Shown piece by piece: positions 33,331 through 41,861 of a stretch of DNA of 64,000 nt. Made by a program: the position numbers and the translations under genes. The notes below the pieces were generated by a model. It saw only the letters and a list, made by a program, of their open reading frames with translations. It ran no database searches and was not told where the DNA came from. Source of the stretch: Halarchaeum nitratireducens. GTDB lineage: Archaea > Halobacteriota > Halobacteria > Halobacteriales > Halobacteriaceae. The stretch spans positions 1-64,000 of the forward strand of contig NZ_BMOQ01000007.1 of assembly GCF_014647155.1 (NCBI RefSeq). The letters are read 5' to 3'. Every line of letters begins with the position of its first letter. The stretch's first letter is position 1.

Positions 33331-33463
33331 CGCGTCGGAGTGACTCGGATACGGACGAAAGACGAGCTACGCCGTTTCTTCGGGCCGTACGCCGGTCGGT
33401 CTCGACGGGATACGTGGGTTGGGCGTCGCTCACCGCTCGGCGTCGCCGTACCGATCGGTCGCG

Positions 33464-34708
33464 TCAGGACGAGTCGATGAGGCCCTGTCGCACCGCGGCG
33501 CCGCGGAGTCGGTCGGTATCGAGGTTCCCGGTGATGGCGAGGCCGTCGAGCGTCGTGACAACCGCGTCGAGGTCGACGCCGAGCTCGTACTCGTAGTACG
33601 CGCCGCCGCTGCGTCCCTCGTTGCGCTCGTGGCGTTCGAGGATGCCGAGCATCACGAGGTCGGAGAGGTGGGCGTGGAGGCTCCGCATCGCCAGCGGGTC
33701 GTGATCCGTGCTCGTCGCCACGTCCTCGTAGCGATCGTAGATCGTCTGCCGACGGACCGGCATCTCCTCGCCGAACACCGTCAGCGCGGTGATCGTGTAG
33801 AGCGTGAGGTGGTCGTGGCTCGTCAGGTCCTTCATCGACTCCTCGATCTGGCGCTTCTCCAAGCGCGCTCGGGCGTTGCGGACGTGGTGTTCCGTGACGC
33901 TCTCGTCGCCGTTTCGCCGCGCGAGGTCGCCCGCCTCGAAGAGGAGGTCCAGCGCCTGTCTGGCGCTCCCGCGGTCTTGGGCGGCGAGCGCCGAGCAGAG
34001 GGGCACGACGTCGCCGGACAGCACGCCGTCCTCGAACGCGAGCGCCGAGCGCTTCTCCAGGATGTTCCGGAGTTCGTTCCCGTCGTACGGCGGGAAGTGG
34101 ATCTCGCGCTCGCAGAGCGTGTCCTCGACGCGCGGATCGAGTTGTTCGCGGAACTTGAAGTCGTTCGAGATGCCGATGATTCCGACCTTCGCCTCGTGGA
34201 GGTTCTCGTTCGAGCGCGCCCGCGGGATCTGGTAGAGGAGGCTGTCGTCGTCGCCGATGTAGTCGATCTCGTCGAGGACGACGAGGATCGTCCCGCCGAC
34301 GTTCTCCAACTCCGCCCAGAGCATGTCGTAGACCGCGTCTCGCGGGTACCCCGTCGTCGAGATCTCCTCGCCCTCCTCGCGGAGTTCGTTTACGAGGTTG
34401 ACGGCGACGCGGTAGGAGGAGGTGAGGTGTTCGCAGTTGAGGTAGACGGTCGTGACGTCGAGGTCGTCGTAGCGCTCGGCGTCGCGTTCGAGGTGCGAGA
34501 GCAGGTATTTGGTAGCGACGGTCTTCCCGACGCCGGTCTTGCCGTAGAGGAAGATGTTCCGCGGTTGCTTGCCGTTGATCACCGGCTGGAAGTACGCCTT
34601 GTACTCCTCTAACTCCTCGTCGCGCTCCTCGATCCGCTCCGGCTGATAGTCATCGCGGAGCACGTCTTCGTCGTCGAAGATCGCGTGAGTCCGCTCGAAC
34701 ACCGTCAT
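33464..34708 (-). CDS. orc1: Orc1/Cdc6 replication initiator
   Basis: A 414-residue AAA+ initiator that binds origin recognition boxes and loads the MCM helicase. Walker A YGKTGVGKTVATKYLL near residue 56, Walker B VVLDEIDYIGDDDS near 142, sensor 1 VGIIGISNDFKF (about 172), sensor 2 region RGSARQALDLLFEAGDLA (about 245), then a C-terminal winged helix (about 300-400). An N-terminal ORB-binding-type stretch FDDEDVLRDDYQPERIEERDEE is typical. ATG 34708 is supported by a TATA-like TTTTAG about 25 nt upstream. ORB-like repeats on both sides strongly suggest this gene marks an active or former origin. Confidence 0.95.
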   Translation of the reverse strand: MTVFERTHAIFDDEDVLRDDYQPERIEERDEELEEYKAYFQPVINGKQPRNIFLYGKTGVGKTVATKYLLSHLERDAERYDDLDVTTVYLNCEHLTSSYRVAVNLVNELREEGEEISTTGYPRDAVYDMLWAELENVGGTILVVLDEIDYIGDDDSLLYQIPRARSNENLHEAKVGIIGISNDFKFREQLDPRVEDTLCEREIHFPPYDGNELRNILEKRSALAFEDGVLSGDVVPLCSALAAQDRGSARQALDLLFEAGDLARRNGDESVTEHHVRNARARLEKRQIEESMKDLTSHDHLTLYTITALTVFGEEMPVRRQTIYDRYEDVATSTDHDPLAMRSLHAHLSDLVMLGILERHERNEGRSGGAYYEYELGVDLDAVVTTLDGLAITGNLDTDRLRGAAVRQGLIDSS

Positions 34709-34729
34709 GCCACGACGGAATCACCCGGT

Positions 34730-34772
34730 CGGCTAAAACCCACCGATGCAACTGTTACAAGTGTCGCACTTG
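34730..34772 (-). promoter_or_regulatory. orc1 promoter with inverted repeat and degenerate ORB
   Basis: On the minus strand TTTTAG (about 34733-34738) lies about 25 nt before the ATG. Directly upstream is CAAGTG-TCG-CACTTG (34758-34772), an inverted repeat built from the ORB half-core CACTTG, next to a degenerate ORB (CAGTTGCATCGGTGGG, about 34739-34754). Orc1 binding here could regulate its own gene; this is inference. Confidence 0.5.
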
Positions 34773-34996
34773 TTTCGTCCGTTCTCGACTCCCCGATTCG
34801 CTTCACCTCCGCCGTCCCTCGCTCCGTCCGTGCTTCCTCGCTTCATCTACCCTCCCACTCACTCACTCACTCACTCATTTCCCATCGATATACACACTCC
34901 CTCCCCTTCCCCCGGGCCCACTCGACCTATCCTGCCCCGCTCTACTCACTCTCTCCCACCGTACGTCCACCCCGCCCCCACCTCCACTCCCCGCGC

Positions 34997-35026
34997 CGAA
35001 ACACTTGCAACGGTGGTGTGTGGGGG
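34997..35026 (+). repeat. ORB-like origin repeat E
   Basis: CGAAACACTTGCAACGGTGG followed by TGTGTGGGGG on the plus strand. It is the cleanest copy and serves as the reference for the family. The G-string points right, away from orc1. Confidence 0.75.
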
Positions 35027-35142
35027 TGGTGTCTCGCCCGCCCCGCGACGTCAGCCCCTCCACCCGGTCGCCCCTTTTCGGTCCACCCTTCGATCTACTC
35101 CACTTCCCCTACCGTACCCCCGTCCCCATCCCCCCGACCTCC

Positions 35143-35173
35143 CGAGAACACTTGCAGTAGTGGTGTGTGGGGG
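35143..35173 (+). repeat. ORB-like origin repeat F
   Basis: CGAGAACACTTGCAGTAGTGG-type core (first 20 bases CGAGAACACTTGCAGTAGTG) followed by GTGTGTGGGGG. G-string to the right. Confidence 0.73.
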
Positions 35174-35394
35174 CCGCCGACCCGGCCGTCCTCACCCGAT
35201 CGCGGCGGGGCGAACCGTAGCCGGTCCCGCGACTGTCCACCGTCCCGAGCACTCCCGAGTGCTCCCTATCGCTTCGGAGCGCTCCTAGTAACCGTCAACC
35301 GTCGCGGGCCACTCCCGGCCGATATGCGCACCGTAATCTCCGTGTGTCCGTCCCGCGACCCCGATCACACCCGACCCGGAGCGCGCGTGCGCCC

Positions 35395-36063
35395 ATGAGT
35401 GCCGTTCGGACCATCGCCCACCGCGGCTGCGCCGAGCAGTACCCGGAGAACACCGTCCACGCGATCCGACGGGTCGCCGCTCACGTCGACGCCGTCGAAG
35501 TCGACGTCCGCCGCTGTGCCAGCGGCGAGCTCGTCGTCGTCCACGACGCCACGATCGACCGCGTCGCGGACCGGTGTGGTCGCGTCGCCGACCTCACCTA
35601 CGCCGACCTCGCCGATTGCGACGTCCTCGACACCGGCGACGGCGTCCCGACCCTCGAAGCCGTCTTCGACGCCGTCCCGTCGGACCTCGCGCTCAACGTC
35701 GAGCTGAAAGAGACCGGGCTCGCCGACGACGTCGCGGCGCTCGCGGGCGGGCACGATCACGACGTCCTCGTCTCCTCGTTCCTCGTCGACGCGCTCCACG
35801 AGAGTCGAGGCGTCGCGCCCGCTCTCGACCGCGCGCTCCTCTTCGACGACGACCGCGAGACGCCGCTCGACGTCGCCGCCGAAATCGAGTGCACCGCCGT
35901 CCACCCGTCCGTCGCGCGCTGTCTCGCCACCCCGATCGTCGAGCGCGCCCACGAACGCGGCTTCGACGTGAACGCCTGGACCGTCCGCACCGTCGCCGAC
36001 GCCGAACGCCTCGCCGAACGCGGCGTCGACGGCATCATCGTCGACCGCCGCGATCTCCTCTAA
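35395..36063 (+). CDS. glpQ: Glycerophosphodiester phosphodiesterase
   Basis: A 222-residue cytosolic TIM-barrel phosphodiesterase that releases glycerol phosphate from glycerophosphodiesters. Catalytic and metal motifs: AHRGCAEQYPENTVHAI (His-Arg and Glu-Asn), VEVDVRRCASGELVVVHDA (Glu-x-Asp and His), LNVELKE, and NAWTVRTVADAERLAERGVD at the C-terminus. There is no signal peptide. ATG 35395 is chosen because the HRG motif follows at the usual distance; upstream lies the origin region. Confidence 0.92.
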   Translation: MSAVRTIAHRGCAEQYPENTVHAIRRVAAHVDAVEVDVRRCASGELVVVHDATIDRVADRCGRVADLTYADLADCDVLDTGDGVPTLEAVFDAVPSDLALNVELKETGLADDVAALAGGHDHDVLVSSFLVDALHESRGVAPALDRALLFDDDRETPLDVAAEIECTAVHPSVARCLATPIVERAHERGFDVNAWTVRTVADAERLAERGVDGIIVDRRDLL

Positions 36064-36154
36064 CGGACGGCTCCGCGAGCGGCGGGAAAACCGCACGCCC
36101 GCCGGCGTCTCCTCCGCTGACAGTCCGTCCTCCCGCGGGAGTCCGTCGCCCTCG

Positions 36155-37549
36155 CTACTCCCCGGCGGGCCCGTCCTCCGGCATCTCGGCGTCCTGCACC
36201 CAGATCGTCTTCCGATTGACGAACTCGTGGATGCCCATCTCGCCGAGCTCGCGCCCGTAGCCGGAGTCGTCGATGCCGCCGAACGGCAGGCGCGGATCCG
36301 ACTTCGTGAGCTCGTTCACGAACACCGCGCCGCTCTCGATCTCGCGGGCGACGCGCGTCCCGCGCTCGCGGTCCGCCGTCCAGACCGATCCCCCGAGCCC
36401 GAGGTCGGTATCGTTCGCCAGCGCGATCGCCTCGGCCTCGTCGGCGACCTCGAACACCGGCGCGACCGGCCCGAAGACCTCCTCGTCGGCGACCGCCGAG
36501 TCGCGCGGGACGTCCGTCAACACCGTCGGCGGATAGAAGAAGCCGTCCCGATCGAGGGGGTCGCCGCCGAGCTCGACGGTCGCGCCCGCCGCGACGCTTC
36601 GCTCCACCTGGTCGTGGAGGTCGTGCATCAGGTCCGCGCGGGCCTGCGGACCGAGGTCGACGACGTCCGTCGGATCGCCGACGTCGAGGGCCGCCATCTC
36701 CGCGACGAAGGCGTCGACGAACTCGTCGTAGACGGCCTCGTGGACGATGAAGCGCTTCGCGGCGATGCAGGACTGCCCCGAGTTGATCGTCCGCGCACGC
36801 GCGCCGGTCTCGGCCGCCGCCGCGATGTCCGCGTCGTCGAGGACGACGAACGGATCGCTCCCGCCGAGTTCGAGGACGGTCTTCTTCAACTCCGCACCGG
36901 CGGTCTCCGCGACGGCTCGTCCCGCGTGCTCGCTTCCCGTGAGCGTCACGGCCTTCACGCGCTCGTCCTCGATCACGTCGTCCACGGCGTCCGAACCGAC
37001 GAGGAGGGCCTGGAAGACGCCGTCCGGATAGCCGGCCTCGCGGAAGACGTTCTCGATGGCCGCGGCACAGCCCGGGACGTTCGAGGCGTGTTTGAGGAGC
37101 CCGACGTTCCCCGACGTGAGGTGCGGCGCGGCGAATCGGAACACCTGCCAGAACGGGAAGTTCCACGGCATCACGGCGAGGATCGGGCCGAGGGGCTCGT
37201 ACGCGACGAACGAGTCGACGCCCGGCTCCGCCCCGATACGCTCGTCTTGGAGGTGTTCACTCGCGTGCTCGGCGTAGTAGTCGCACACCCACGCGCACTT
37301 CTCCACCTCCGAGCGCGCCGCCGCCAGCGGCTTGCCCATCTCCGTCGTCATGAGCTCCGCGTACTCGTCTCGGTTCTCCCGGAGCACGTCAGCCGCGTTC
37401 GCGAGCAGTTCTTCGCGCTCCGAGAGCGGCGCGTCGCGCCACGACGCGAACGTCTCCTCGGCCGTCGAGAGGGCCTCCTCGACGGCCGTCTCGTCGTCCG
37501 CCTCGATCGGATCGAGCGCCTCGCCGGTCGCCGGGTTCACGCGTTCCAT
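36155..37549 (-). CDS. NAD(P)-dependent aldehyde dehydrogenase (succinate-semialdehyde type)
   Basis: A 464-residue ALDH-superfamily enzyme. Catalytic Cys in NSGQSCIAAKRFIVHE near residue 265, general-base Glu in LELGGSDPFVVLDDAD near 235, cofactor region PWNFPFWQVFRFAAP and TGSEHAGRAVAETAG. The arrangement NPATGE at the start and MPWNFPFWQVFR resemble the Sad/YneI and GabD group that oxidises succinate semialdehyde, but haloarchaeal paralogues vary. ATG 37549 is chosen over an upstream in-frame ATG at 37657 since ERVNPATGE is the conserved N-terminus. Confidence 0.9.
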   Translation of the reverse strand: MERVNPATGEALDPIEADDETAVEEALSTAEETFASWRDAPLSEREELLANAADVLRENRDEYAELMTTEMGKPLAAARSEVEKCAWVCDYYAEHASEHLQDERIGAEPGVDSFVAYEPLGPILAVMPWNFPFWQVFRFAAPHLTSGNVGLLKHASNVPGCAAAIENVFREAGYPDGVFQALLVGSDAVDDVIEDERVKAVTLTGSEHAGRAVAETAGAELKKTVLELGGSDPFVVLDDADIAAAAETGARARTINSGQSCIAAKRFIVHEAVYDEFVDAFVAEMAALDVGDPTDVVDLGPQARADLMHDLHDQVERSVAAGATVELGGDPLDRDGFFYPPTVLTDVPRDSAVADEEVFGPVAPVFEVADEAEAIALANDTDLGLGGSVWTADRERGTRVAREIESGAVFVNELTKSDPRLPFGGIDDSGYGRELGEMGIHEFVNRKTIWVQDAEMPEDGPAGE

Positions 37550-37801
37550 GCGCGGGACAACGGCGTCCCGACAGTTGTAGATGCGGGCTGGACGCAGTCC
37601 GTCGTCCACTCGGCCAGGCCAGGCCGCACCGGCCCTTCGGTCGTTGCCCGTCGTCACGTCCGTGACACGCCCCGCGGGGCACGAACGACGGTCCGGTCTC
37701 CCGTCCCGTCGCTCAGGACGGTACGAGCGGGGATCGCCGCTCGATGACCAGGCCGAAAAGTGAAATACGGACGTCGCTACGAAGTTGGACGCCGAGAGGA
37801 G

Positions 37802-37874
37802 AGCCGGAGGAGGGATTTGAACCCTCGACCTATTCCTTACGAAGGAATCGCTCTGCCAGCTGAGCTACTCCGGC
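37802..37874 (-). tRNA. tRNA-Thr (anticodon CGT)
   Basis: A 73-nt cloverleaf on the minus strand. The acceptor stem is GCCGGAG paired with CTCCGGC, the D arm contains GCTC-AGCTGGCAGA-GAGC-like pairing, the anticodon stem ATTCC/GGAAT encloses TTCGTAA (anticodon CGT, reading ACG), and the T arm GAGGG-TTCAAAT-CCCTC is canonical. Discriminator base U; CCA is not encoded and no intron is present. An AT-rich AAGGAATAAGG (about 37926-37936) upstream may be its promoter. Confidence 0.95.
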
Positions 37875-38106
37875 GCACGTCGCCCGGGTCGGGCGCTCGT
37901 ACTCATTCTCTCGTAGCCGCATGGAAGGAATAAGGCTTGCGAATCGGGGGCGGTCGGCGGGGACGTTCTCACGCTACGGGGTCGCACCGCGGCGGCTCCG
38001 CGCCCCGGCGCGCTCGCGTCACGTCGGTCCGATCGGGGCGCTTCGCCCGTTTCGCTCCGCGTGGCCCGCGGGCTCACTGGGTTCCGCGCTCCCGTTTCGG
38101 CCCTAC

Positions 38107-39090
38107 TCAGTTCCGCGTGAGTCGCACGTCGAGACAGACGTTGTACTCGTGTGGCGCGTACGAGCGGACGGTGTGGCGCGTCTCGATCGTCACGTCGTAC
38201 GCCGGCTCGGCGGCGTCGCGGATCGCGGCCTCGCCGGGCGCGTAGCGCTCGTCCTCGTGTTGAATGTCGTAGTAATGGAGGACGCACTCCTCACCGGCGA
38301 GCGCGACGGCGGTGTCGAGGAACTCCTGTGCCGTGTGCGGGAGGTTCATCACGAGGCGCTCGGCCCACCCCGTGTAGTCGTCGGCGATCTCCCGGACGTC
38401 GCCCGCGTACGCGGTGATCCGGTCGGCCACGTCGTTGCGCTCGGCGTTCTCTCGGAGGTAGTCGATCGCGCGGTCGTTGATATCGGTGGCGACGACCTCG
38501 GCGCCCGCTCTCGCCATCGGGATCGCGTACGGGCCGACGCCGGCGAACATATCGACGGCGCGTTCGCCGTCCGCGACCTGCTGGACGACGCGATGGCGCT
38601 CGGTGGCGAGGCGGGGAGAGAAGTACACCTCGGCGATATCGAGGGCGAACTCGCAGCCGTACTCGCGGTGGACGGTCTCCGTGCTCTCGCCGACGAGGAC
38701 GTCCCAGTCGCGGACGCGCGTCTCGCCTTTCACCTTGGAGGCGCGGTTGACGACGGTCTCCGCGCGGACGTTCGACTCGGCGATGGCGTCGGCGATCCGC
38801 GCGGCGCGCGCCGGGTCGTCCTCGTCGAGGATGACGATGTCGCCGAGGCGCTCGTACGACGGCTCGAACCCCAGTAGGTCGGCGGGCGACGTCGGCGTCT
38901 CGCGCTCGGGCACGTCGCGCTCGACGACCCGGAGGCCGTCCGGGACGGCGTCCGGACCGGTGACGGGGATGTAGAGCGCGCCGTCCTCGACGACGATGTC
39001 GAGCGACTCGTCGACGAGGTCGGCGTCGGCGAGTCGGCGGCGCGTCGCTTCGCCCTCCTCGGTCGGGACGCGGACGCAGGGCGCGTGCAT
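38107..39090 (-). CDS. trm5: tRNA (guanine37-N1)-methyltransferase Trm5
   Basis: A 327-residue SAM-dependent enzyme making m1G37 in tRNA, needed for reading-frame maintenance. N-terminal D1-like domain (about 1-95, PSYERLGDIVILDEDDP), then RASKVKGETRVRDWDVLVG and the Rossmann domain with motif I VDMFAGVGPYAIPMARAG (about 185), VVATDINDRAIDYLRENAE, and the catalytic motif VMNLPHTAQEFLDTA near 255. ATG 39090 gives the haloarchaeal start MHAPCVRVPTEEGE. Divergent from dph5. Confidence 0.93.
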   Translation of the reverse strand: MHAPCVRVPTEEGEATRRRLADADLVDESLDIVVEDGALYIPVTGPDAVPDGLRVVERDVPERETPTSPADLLGFEPSYERLGDIVILDEDDPARAARIADAIAESNVRAETVVNRASKVKGETRVRDWDVLVGESTETVHREYGCEFALDIAEVYFSPRLATERHRVVQQVADGERAVDMFAGVGPYAIPMARAGAEVVATDINDRAIDYLRENAERNDVADRITAYAGDVREIADDYTGWAERLVMNLPHTAQEFLDTAVALAGEECVLHYYDIQHEDERYAPGEAAIRDAAEPAYDVTIETRHTVRSYAPHEYNVCLDVRLTRN

Positions 39091-39206
39091 ACGCGGGACT
39101 GCGCGCCGTGCGGCCTTACGGCTGGCGTTTCGGCGGGCCGCGGGACCGTCGACCGACGACCGCGCGCAACGAAACCCGTATCCACGCCGCGGCCCCACGC
39201 GTACGC

Positions 39207-40016
39207 ATGCTCACGTTCGTCGGACTCGGCCTCTACGACGAGTCCTCCATCACCGTCGAAGGACGCGAGGCGATCGCCGACGCGGACGCCGGCGCGGTCT
39301 TCGCGGAGTTCTACACGAGCCACCTCGTCGGCGCGGACGTCGCCGACATCGAGGCGTACCACGGCGTCGAGATCGACGTGCGGGATCGCGCGGGCGTCGA
39401 ACAGCGCCCCGAGCCGATTCTCGACGCCGCCGAGTCGGGCGACGCCGTCTTCCTCACCGCCGGCGACACGATGATCTCGACGACCCACGTCGACCTCCGT
39501 CTGCGCGCGCACGAGCGCGGCGTCGAGACCCGCGTCGTCCACGCGCCGACGGCCGAATCAGCCGCCTCCAGTCTGACCGGGCTCCAGAACTACCGCTTCG
39601 GCAAGGCGACGACGCTCCCCTTCGAGTGGGCGCACGGCGCGGATGTCGTGCCCGGCTCGGTGATCGAGACCATCGAGGACAACCGATCCCGGGGATTGCA
39701 CACGCTGTGCTATCTCGACATCAAGGTCGGCCGGGGTCCCGAGGGCCCCGACCCCGACTTCGAGGCGTACATGAGCGCGGACTACGCCGCGGATCTGCTC
39801 GCGGAGGCGTGGGATTCCGACGCGCTCGGCGTCGTCGTCGCACGCGCCGGGAGCCCCGACCCCGTGGTGCGTGCGGATCGGCTCTCCGCGCTCGCGGACG
39901 CCGACTTCGGCGGCCCGCTCCACATGCTGATCGTCCCCGGCGACCTCCACCACGTCGAGGCGGACGCCCTCCGTGGACTCGCCGGCGCGCCCGACGACCT
40001 CACGACGCCCGAGTGA
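39207..40016 (+). CDS. dph5: Diphthine synthase
   Basis: A 269-residue SAM-dependent methyltransferase of diphthamide biosynthesis on archaeal EF-2. It has the tetrapyrrole-methylase-like fold: MLTFVGLGLYDESSITVEG at the start, FLTAGDTMISTTHVDLRLRA (motif 2), GLQNYRFGKATTLPFEW and LCYLDIKVG, ending with GGPLHMLIVPGDLHHVEADA. Length and motifs match archaeal Dph5. ATG 39207 is the first conserved residue. Confidence 0.95.
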   Translation: MLTFVGLGLYDESSITVEGREAIADADAGAVFAEFYTSHLVGADVADIEAYHGVEIDVRDRAGVEQRPEPILDAAESGDAVFLTAGDTMISTTHVDLRLRAHERGVETRVVHAPTAESAASSLTGLQNYRFGKATTLPFEWAHGADVVPGSVIETIEDNRSRGLHTLCYLDIKVGRGPEGPDPDFEAYMSADYAADLLAEAWDSDALGVVVARAGSPDPVVRADRLSALADADFGGPLHMLIVPGDLHHVEADALRGLAGAPDDLTTPE

Positions 40017-40052
40017 CGAGCGGGTGCGGATCGGTCGACCCCGACCCGGATC

Positions 40053-40066
40053 ACAATAAGTTGATA
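40053..40066 (+). promoter_or_regulatory. TATA-like element of the PadR gene
   Basis: ACAATAAGTTGATA stands out in GC-rich flanks about 27-38 nt before the ATG at 40092, the spacing of a leaderless archaeal promoter. Confidence 0.5.
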
Positions 40067-40091
40067 ACACCTCCCGCAAAACTGGCAGCCG

Positions 40092-40388
40092 ATGCGGACA
40101 CTCCACGCCCTGCAACGTGAGATGCTCGTGCTGGTCGTCGACTACGGCGATCCGTGCGGGCAGGACATCAAACGGGAACTGGAGGCGTACCACGACGCCG
40201 AGATCAGAAGCGAGCAACTCTACCACCACCTCGACTCGCTCTGCGAACGCGGCTTCGTCGAAAAACGCCACGCCGACGGTCGGACGAACGCCTACGTCGT
40301 CACCGAGGCGGGGAGCCGCTGGCTCGAACGCCAGCGCCACTGGGTCGCCGAACACGTCGGCCCGGCCCCACTCGACGAAGGGAGCTAG
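40092..40388 (+). CDS. PadR-like winged-helix regulator
   Basis: A 98-residue DNA-binding protein. The fold is a winged helix: ALQREMLVLVVDYGDPCGQD, IKRELEAY, then the recognition helix and wing SEQLYHHLDSLCERGFVEKR and GRTNAYVVTEAGSRWLERQ. The single-domain form lacks the long C-terminal dimerisation helices of classical PadR; similar short proteins are common in haloarchaea. Target unknown; dph5 upstream and the VOC gene downstream (convergent) are the neighbours. Confidence 0.82.
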   Translation: MRTLHALQREMLVLVVDYGDPCGQDIKRELEAYHDAEIRSEQLYHHLDSLCERGFVEKRHADGRTNAYVVTEAGSRWLERQRHWVAEHVGPAPLDEGS

Positions 40389-40418
40389 TCGGTCGCCGAT
40401 CGCCGGCCACCGCGACCG

Positions 40419-41204
40419 TCAGTCGTCCATCACGTCGGTGTCGGGCGTCACGACTTCGATCTCGTGACCGTCCTGATCCTTCGTGAACGCGTAGTTCCAG
40501 TCGCAGGACTCGGGGTCGCGGTACTCCGCGGCCTCGCGCTCCATCAGTTCGTCCCACGCCTCACCCAAGTCGTCGGCGCGCACCGCGAGGTGACCCCACC
40601 CGTCGGCGTCCTCGTAGCGGCGCCCGTCGTAGTTGTAGGTGAGTTCGACGGTCATCGCGCGCTCGCTCGCTCCCGCTGGCTTCATGAAGTAGTTGGCGAA
40701 CGTATCGGACTCCCAGCGGCCGTCGGGCTCGTACCCGAACTTCCGCGTCCAGAAGCCGAGCGCCTCGTCGGCGTCCTCGACGCGGATCATCGTGTGATCG
40801 AGGCTCCACTTCTGACCGTGGTCGCGCTCGACGATCTCGACCTCGTGGCCGTCCGGATCCGTCACGAACGCGTAGGACCCCCCGCAGGATTCGGGATCGC
40901 GGTAGTCCTCGACGCCCTCCTCCATCAGCTCCTCGTAGGCCGCCGCGACGTCCTCGACGCGCACGGCGATGTGGCCCCACGCGTCGCCCATGTCGTACTC
41001 GCTCGTGTCGTGATTGTACGTCAGCTCGAGGACGGCGTCCTCCTCCTGTCGGTCCTCGGGGCCGAGGTAGACGTTCGTGAACGTCTCGGCCTCCCAGCGG
41101 CCGTACTCGACGTAGTCGAGGTGGCCGGTGTACCAGTCGAGGGACTCCTCGAGGTCGCCGACGCGGATCATCACGTGATCGAGCACGTAGTCGCTCTCGC
41201 TCAT
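40419..41204 (-). CDS. Two-domain VOC protein (glyoxalase I-like)
   Basis: A 261-residue cytosolic protein made of two tandem VOC domains (about 1-128 and 132-250), each starting with LDHVMIRVGDLEESLDWYTG or LDHTMIRVEDADEALGFWTR and ending with DPDGHEVEIVERD or DQDGHEIEVVTPD. Metal ligands (His in the first strand and Glu at the end of each domain) are present. It resembles lactoylglutathione-lyase-like proteins; haloarchaea lack glutathione, so the thiol substrate may be gamma-glutamylcysteine or the substrate may be something else. Confidence 0.85.
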   Translation of the reverse strand: MSESDYVLDHVMIRVGDLEESLDWYTGHLDYVEYGRWEAETFTNVYLGPEDRQEEDAVLELTYNHDTSEYDMGDAWGHIAVRVEDVAAAYEELMEEGVEDYRDPESCGGSYAFVTDPDGHEVEIVERDHGQKWSLDHTMIRVEDADEALGFWTRKFGYEPDGRWESDTFANYFMKPAGASERAMTVELTYNYDGRRYEDADGWGHLAVRADDLGEAWDELMEREAAEYRDPESCDWNYAFTKDQDGHEIEVVTPDTDVMDD

Positions 41205-41252
41205 GGCTGAGATGTGAATCGCGGAGGCGTTAAGCGTACCGGCGTCGGCGGA

Positions 41253-41726
41253 TCAGGCCTCTGCCGGGCGGAGGTAGACGAGGCGTCGCAGGCCGTCCCG
41301 ATAGCAGAGCAGGGCGACGCCCCAACAGAGCAGCGGCGCGACGGGGAGCACGAGGAGGTCCGAGCGCGACCCCGCGAGCCCGACCGCGTAGAGCAACTCG
41401 GCCCCGCCGCTCATGACGAGCAGGCCGGCGGTGACGCGGCGGTCCTCGCGGCCGACGAGCGCGAGCGCGGCGCTCCCGAGCGCACACGCGAAGAGGAACG
41501 CCCCGGTCGGCCACGCCTGTCGCCAGTAGGTGTCGACCACCGCCACCGCGAGGTAGCGCGGGAGGAGCATGAACCGCTCGCCGAGCGGACCGCTGAGCGG
41601 GCCGAGCCCGTACGCGAAGAACGCCCCGTACTGTACCCCGGCGCTTCCGGTCCAGCGGATGATCGTCCACGGGAGCGCGCCGACGACGCAGAGGAGGAGG
41701 ATACGAACGGCGCGGCGACGCGACAT
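41253..41726 (-). CDS. Haloarchaeal four-helix membrane protein (TIGR04206-like)
   Basis: A 157-residue integral membrane protein with hydrophobic helices near residues 6-26, 35-55, 72-92, 98-118 and 122-140, and a conserved-looking W/Y/R-rich loop (TYWRQAWPTGAFLFACALG). No catalytic motif. I associate it with the uncharacterised haloarchaeal family TIGR04206, from memory only. It is in line with the DRG GTPase gene (135 bp away, same strand). Confidence 0.65.
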   Translation of the reverse strand: MSRRRAVRILLLCVVGALPWTIIRWTGSAGVQYGAFFAYGLGPLSGPLGERFMLLPRYLAVAVVDTYWRQAWPTGAFLFACALGSAALALVGREDRRVTAGLLVMSGGAELLYAVGLAGSRSDLLVLPVAPLLCWGVALLCYRDGLRRLVYLRPAEA

Positions 41727-41861
41727 ACGCGGCCTTCGGGCGCGCCCGTCGAGGGTTTTTCGGTCGGGGGAGACGATCGACGCGACCCTCGTCGTCGATC
41801 TCCCATTCTCGAACGCCCCGCCGCCGAACCGAATCGAACCGAACGAGACGGGTCGGGGCGT

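Larger units (their letters stand above)
32651..33463. other. Left arm of predicted replication origin (no gene)
   Basis: About 810 bp without a credible protein gene. It holds three ORB-like repeats (32744-32916), a pyrimidine-rich plus strand (about 33110-33260) and an AT-rich segment (33259-33345) before the 3' end of orc1. The open frames present are low-complexity Ser/Thr/Arg/Pro and are rejected. Confidence 0.7.
34709..35394. other. Right arm of predicted replication origin (no gene)
   Basis: About 690 bp without a credible gene. It contains the orc1 promoter with an inverted repeat, a long C/T-rich plus strand with CTCA tetranucleotide runs (about 34856-34880), and two ORB-like repeats (34997-35026 and 35143-35173). 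A 237-codon Ser/Pro/Arg/His-rich frame across it is rejected as compositional. Confidence 0.7.

Noticed and set aside
34685-35398. A 237-codon frame on the plus strand in the origin's right arm
   Set aside because: The product is Ser/Pro/His/Arg low complexity, caused by the C/T-rich strand. It overlaps the ORB-like repeats and the orc1 start.
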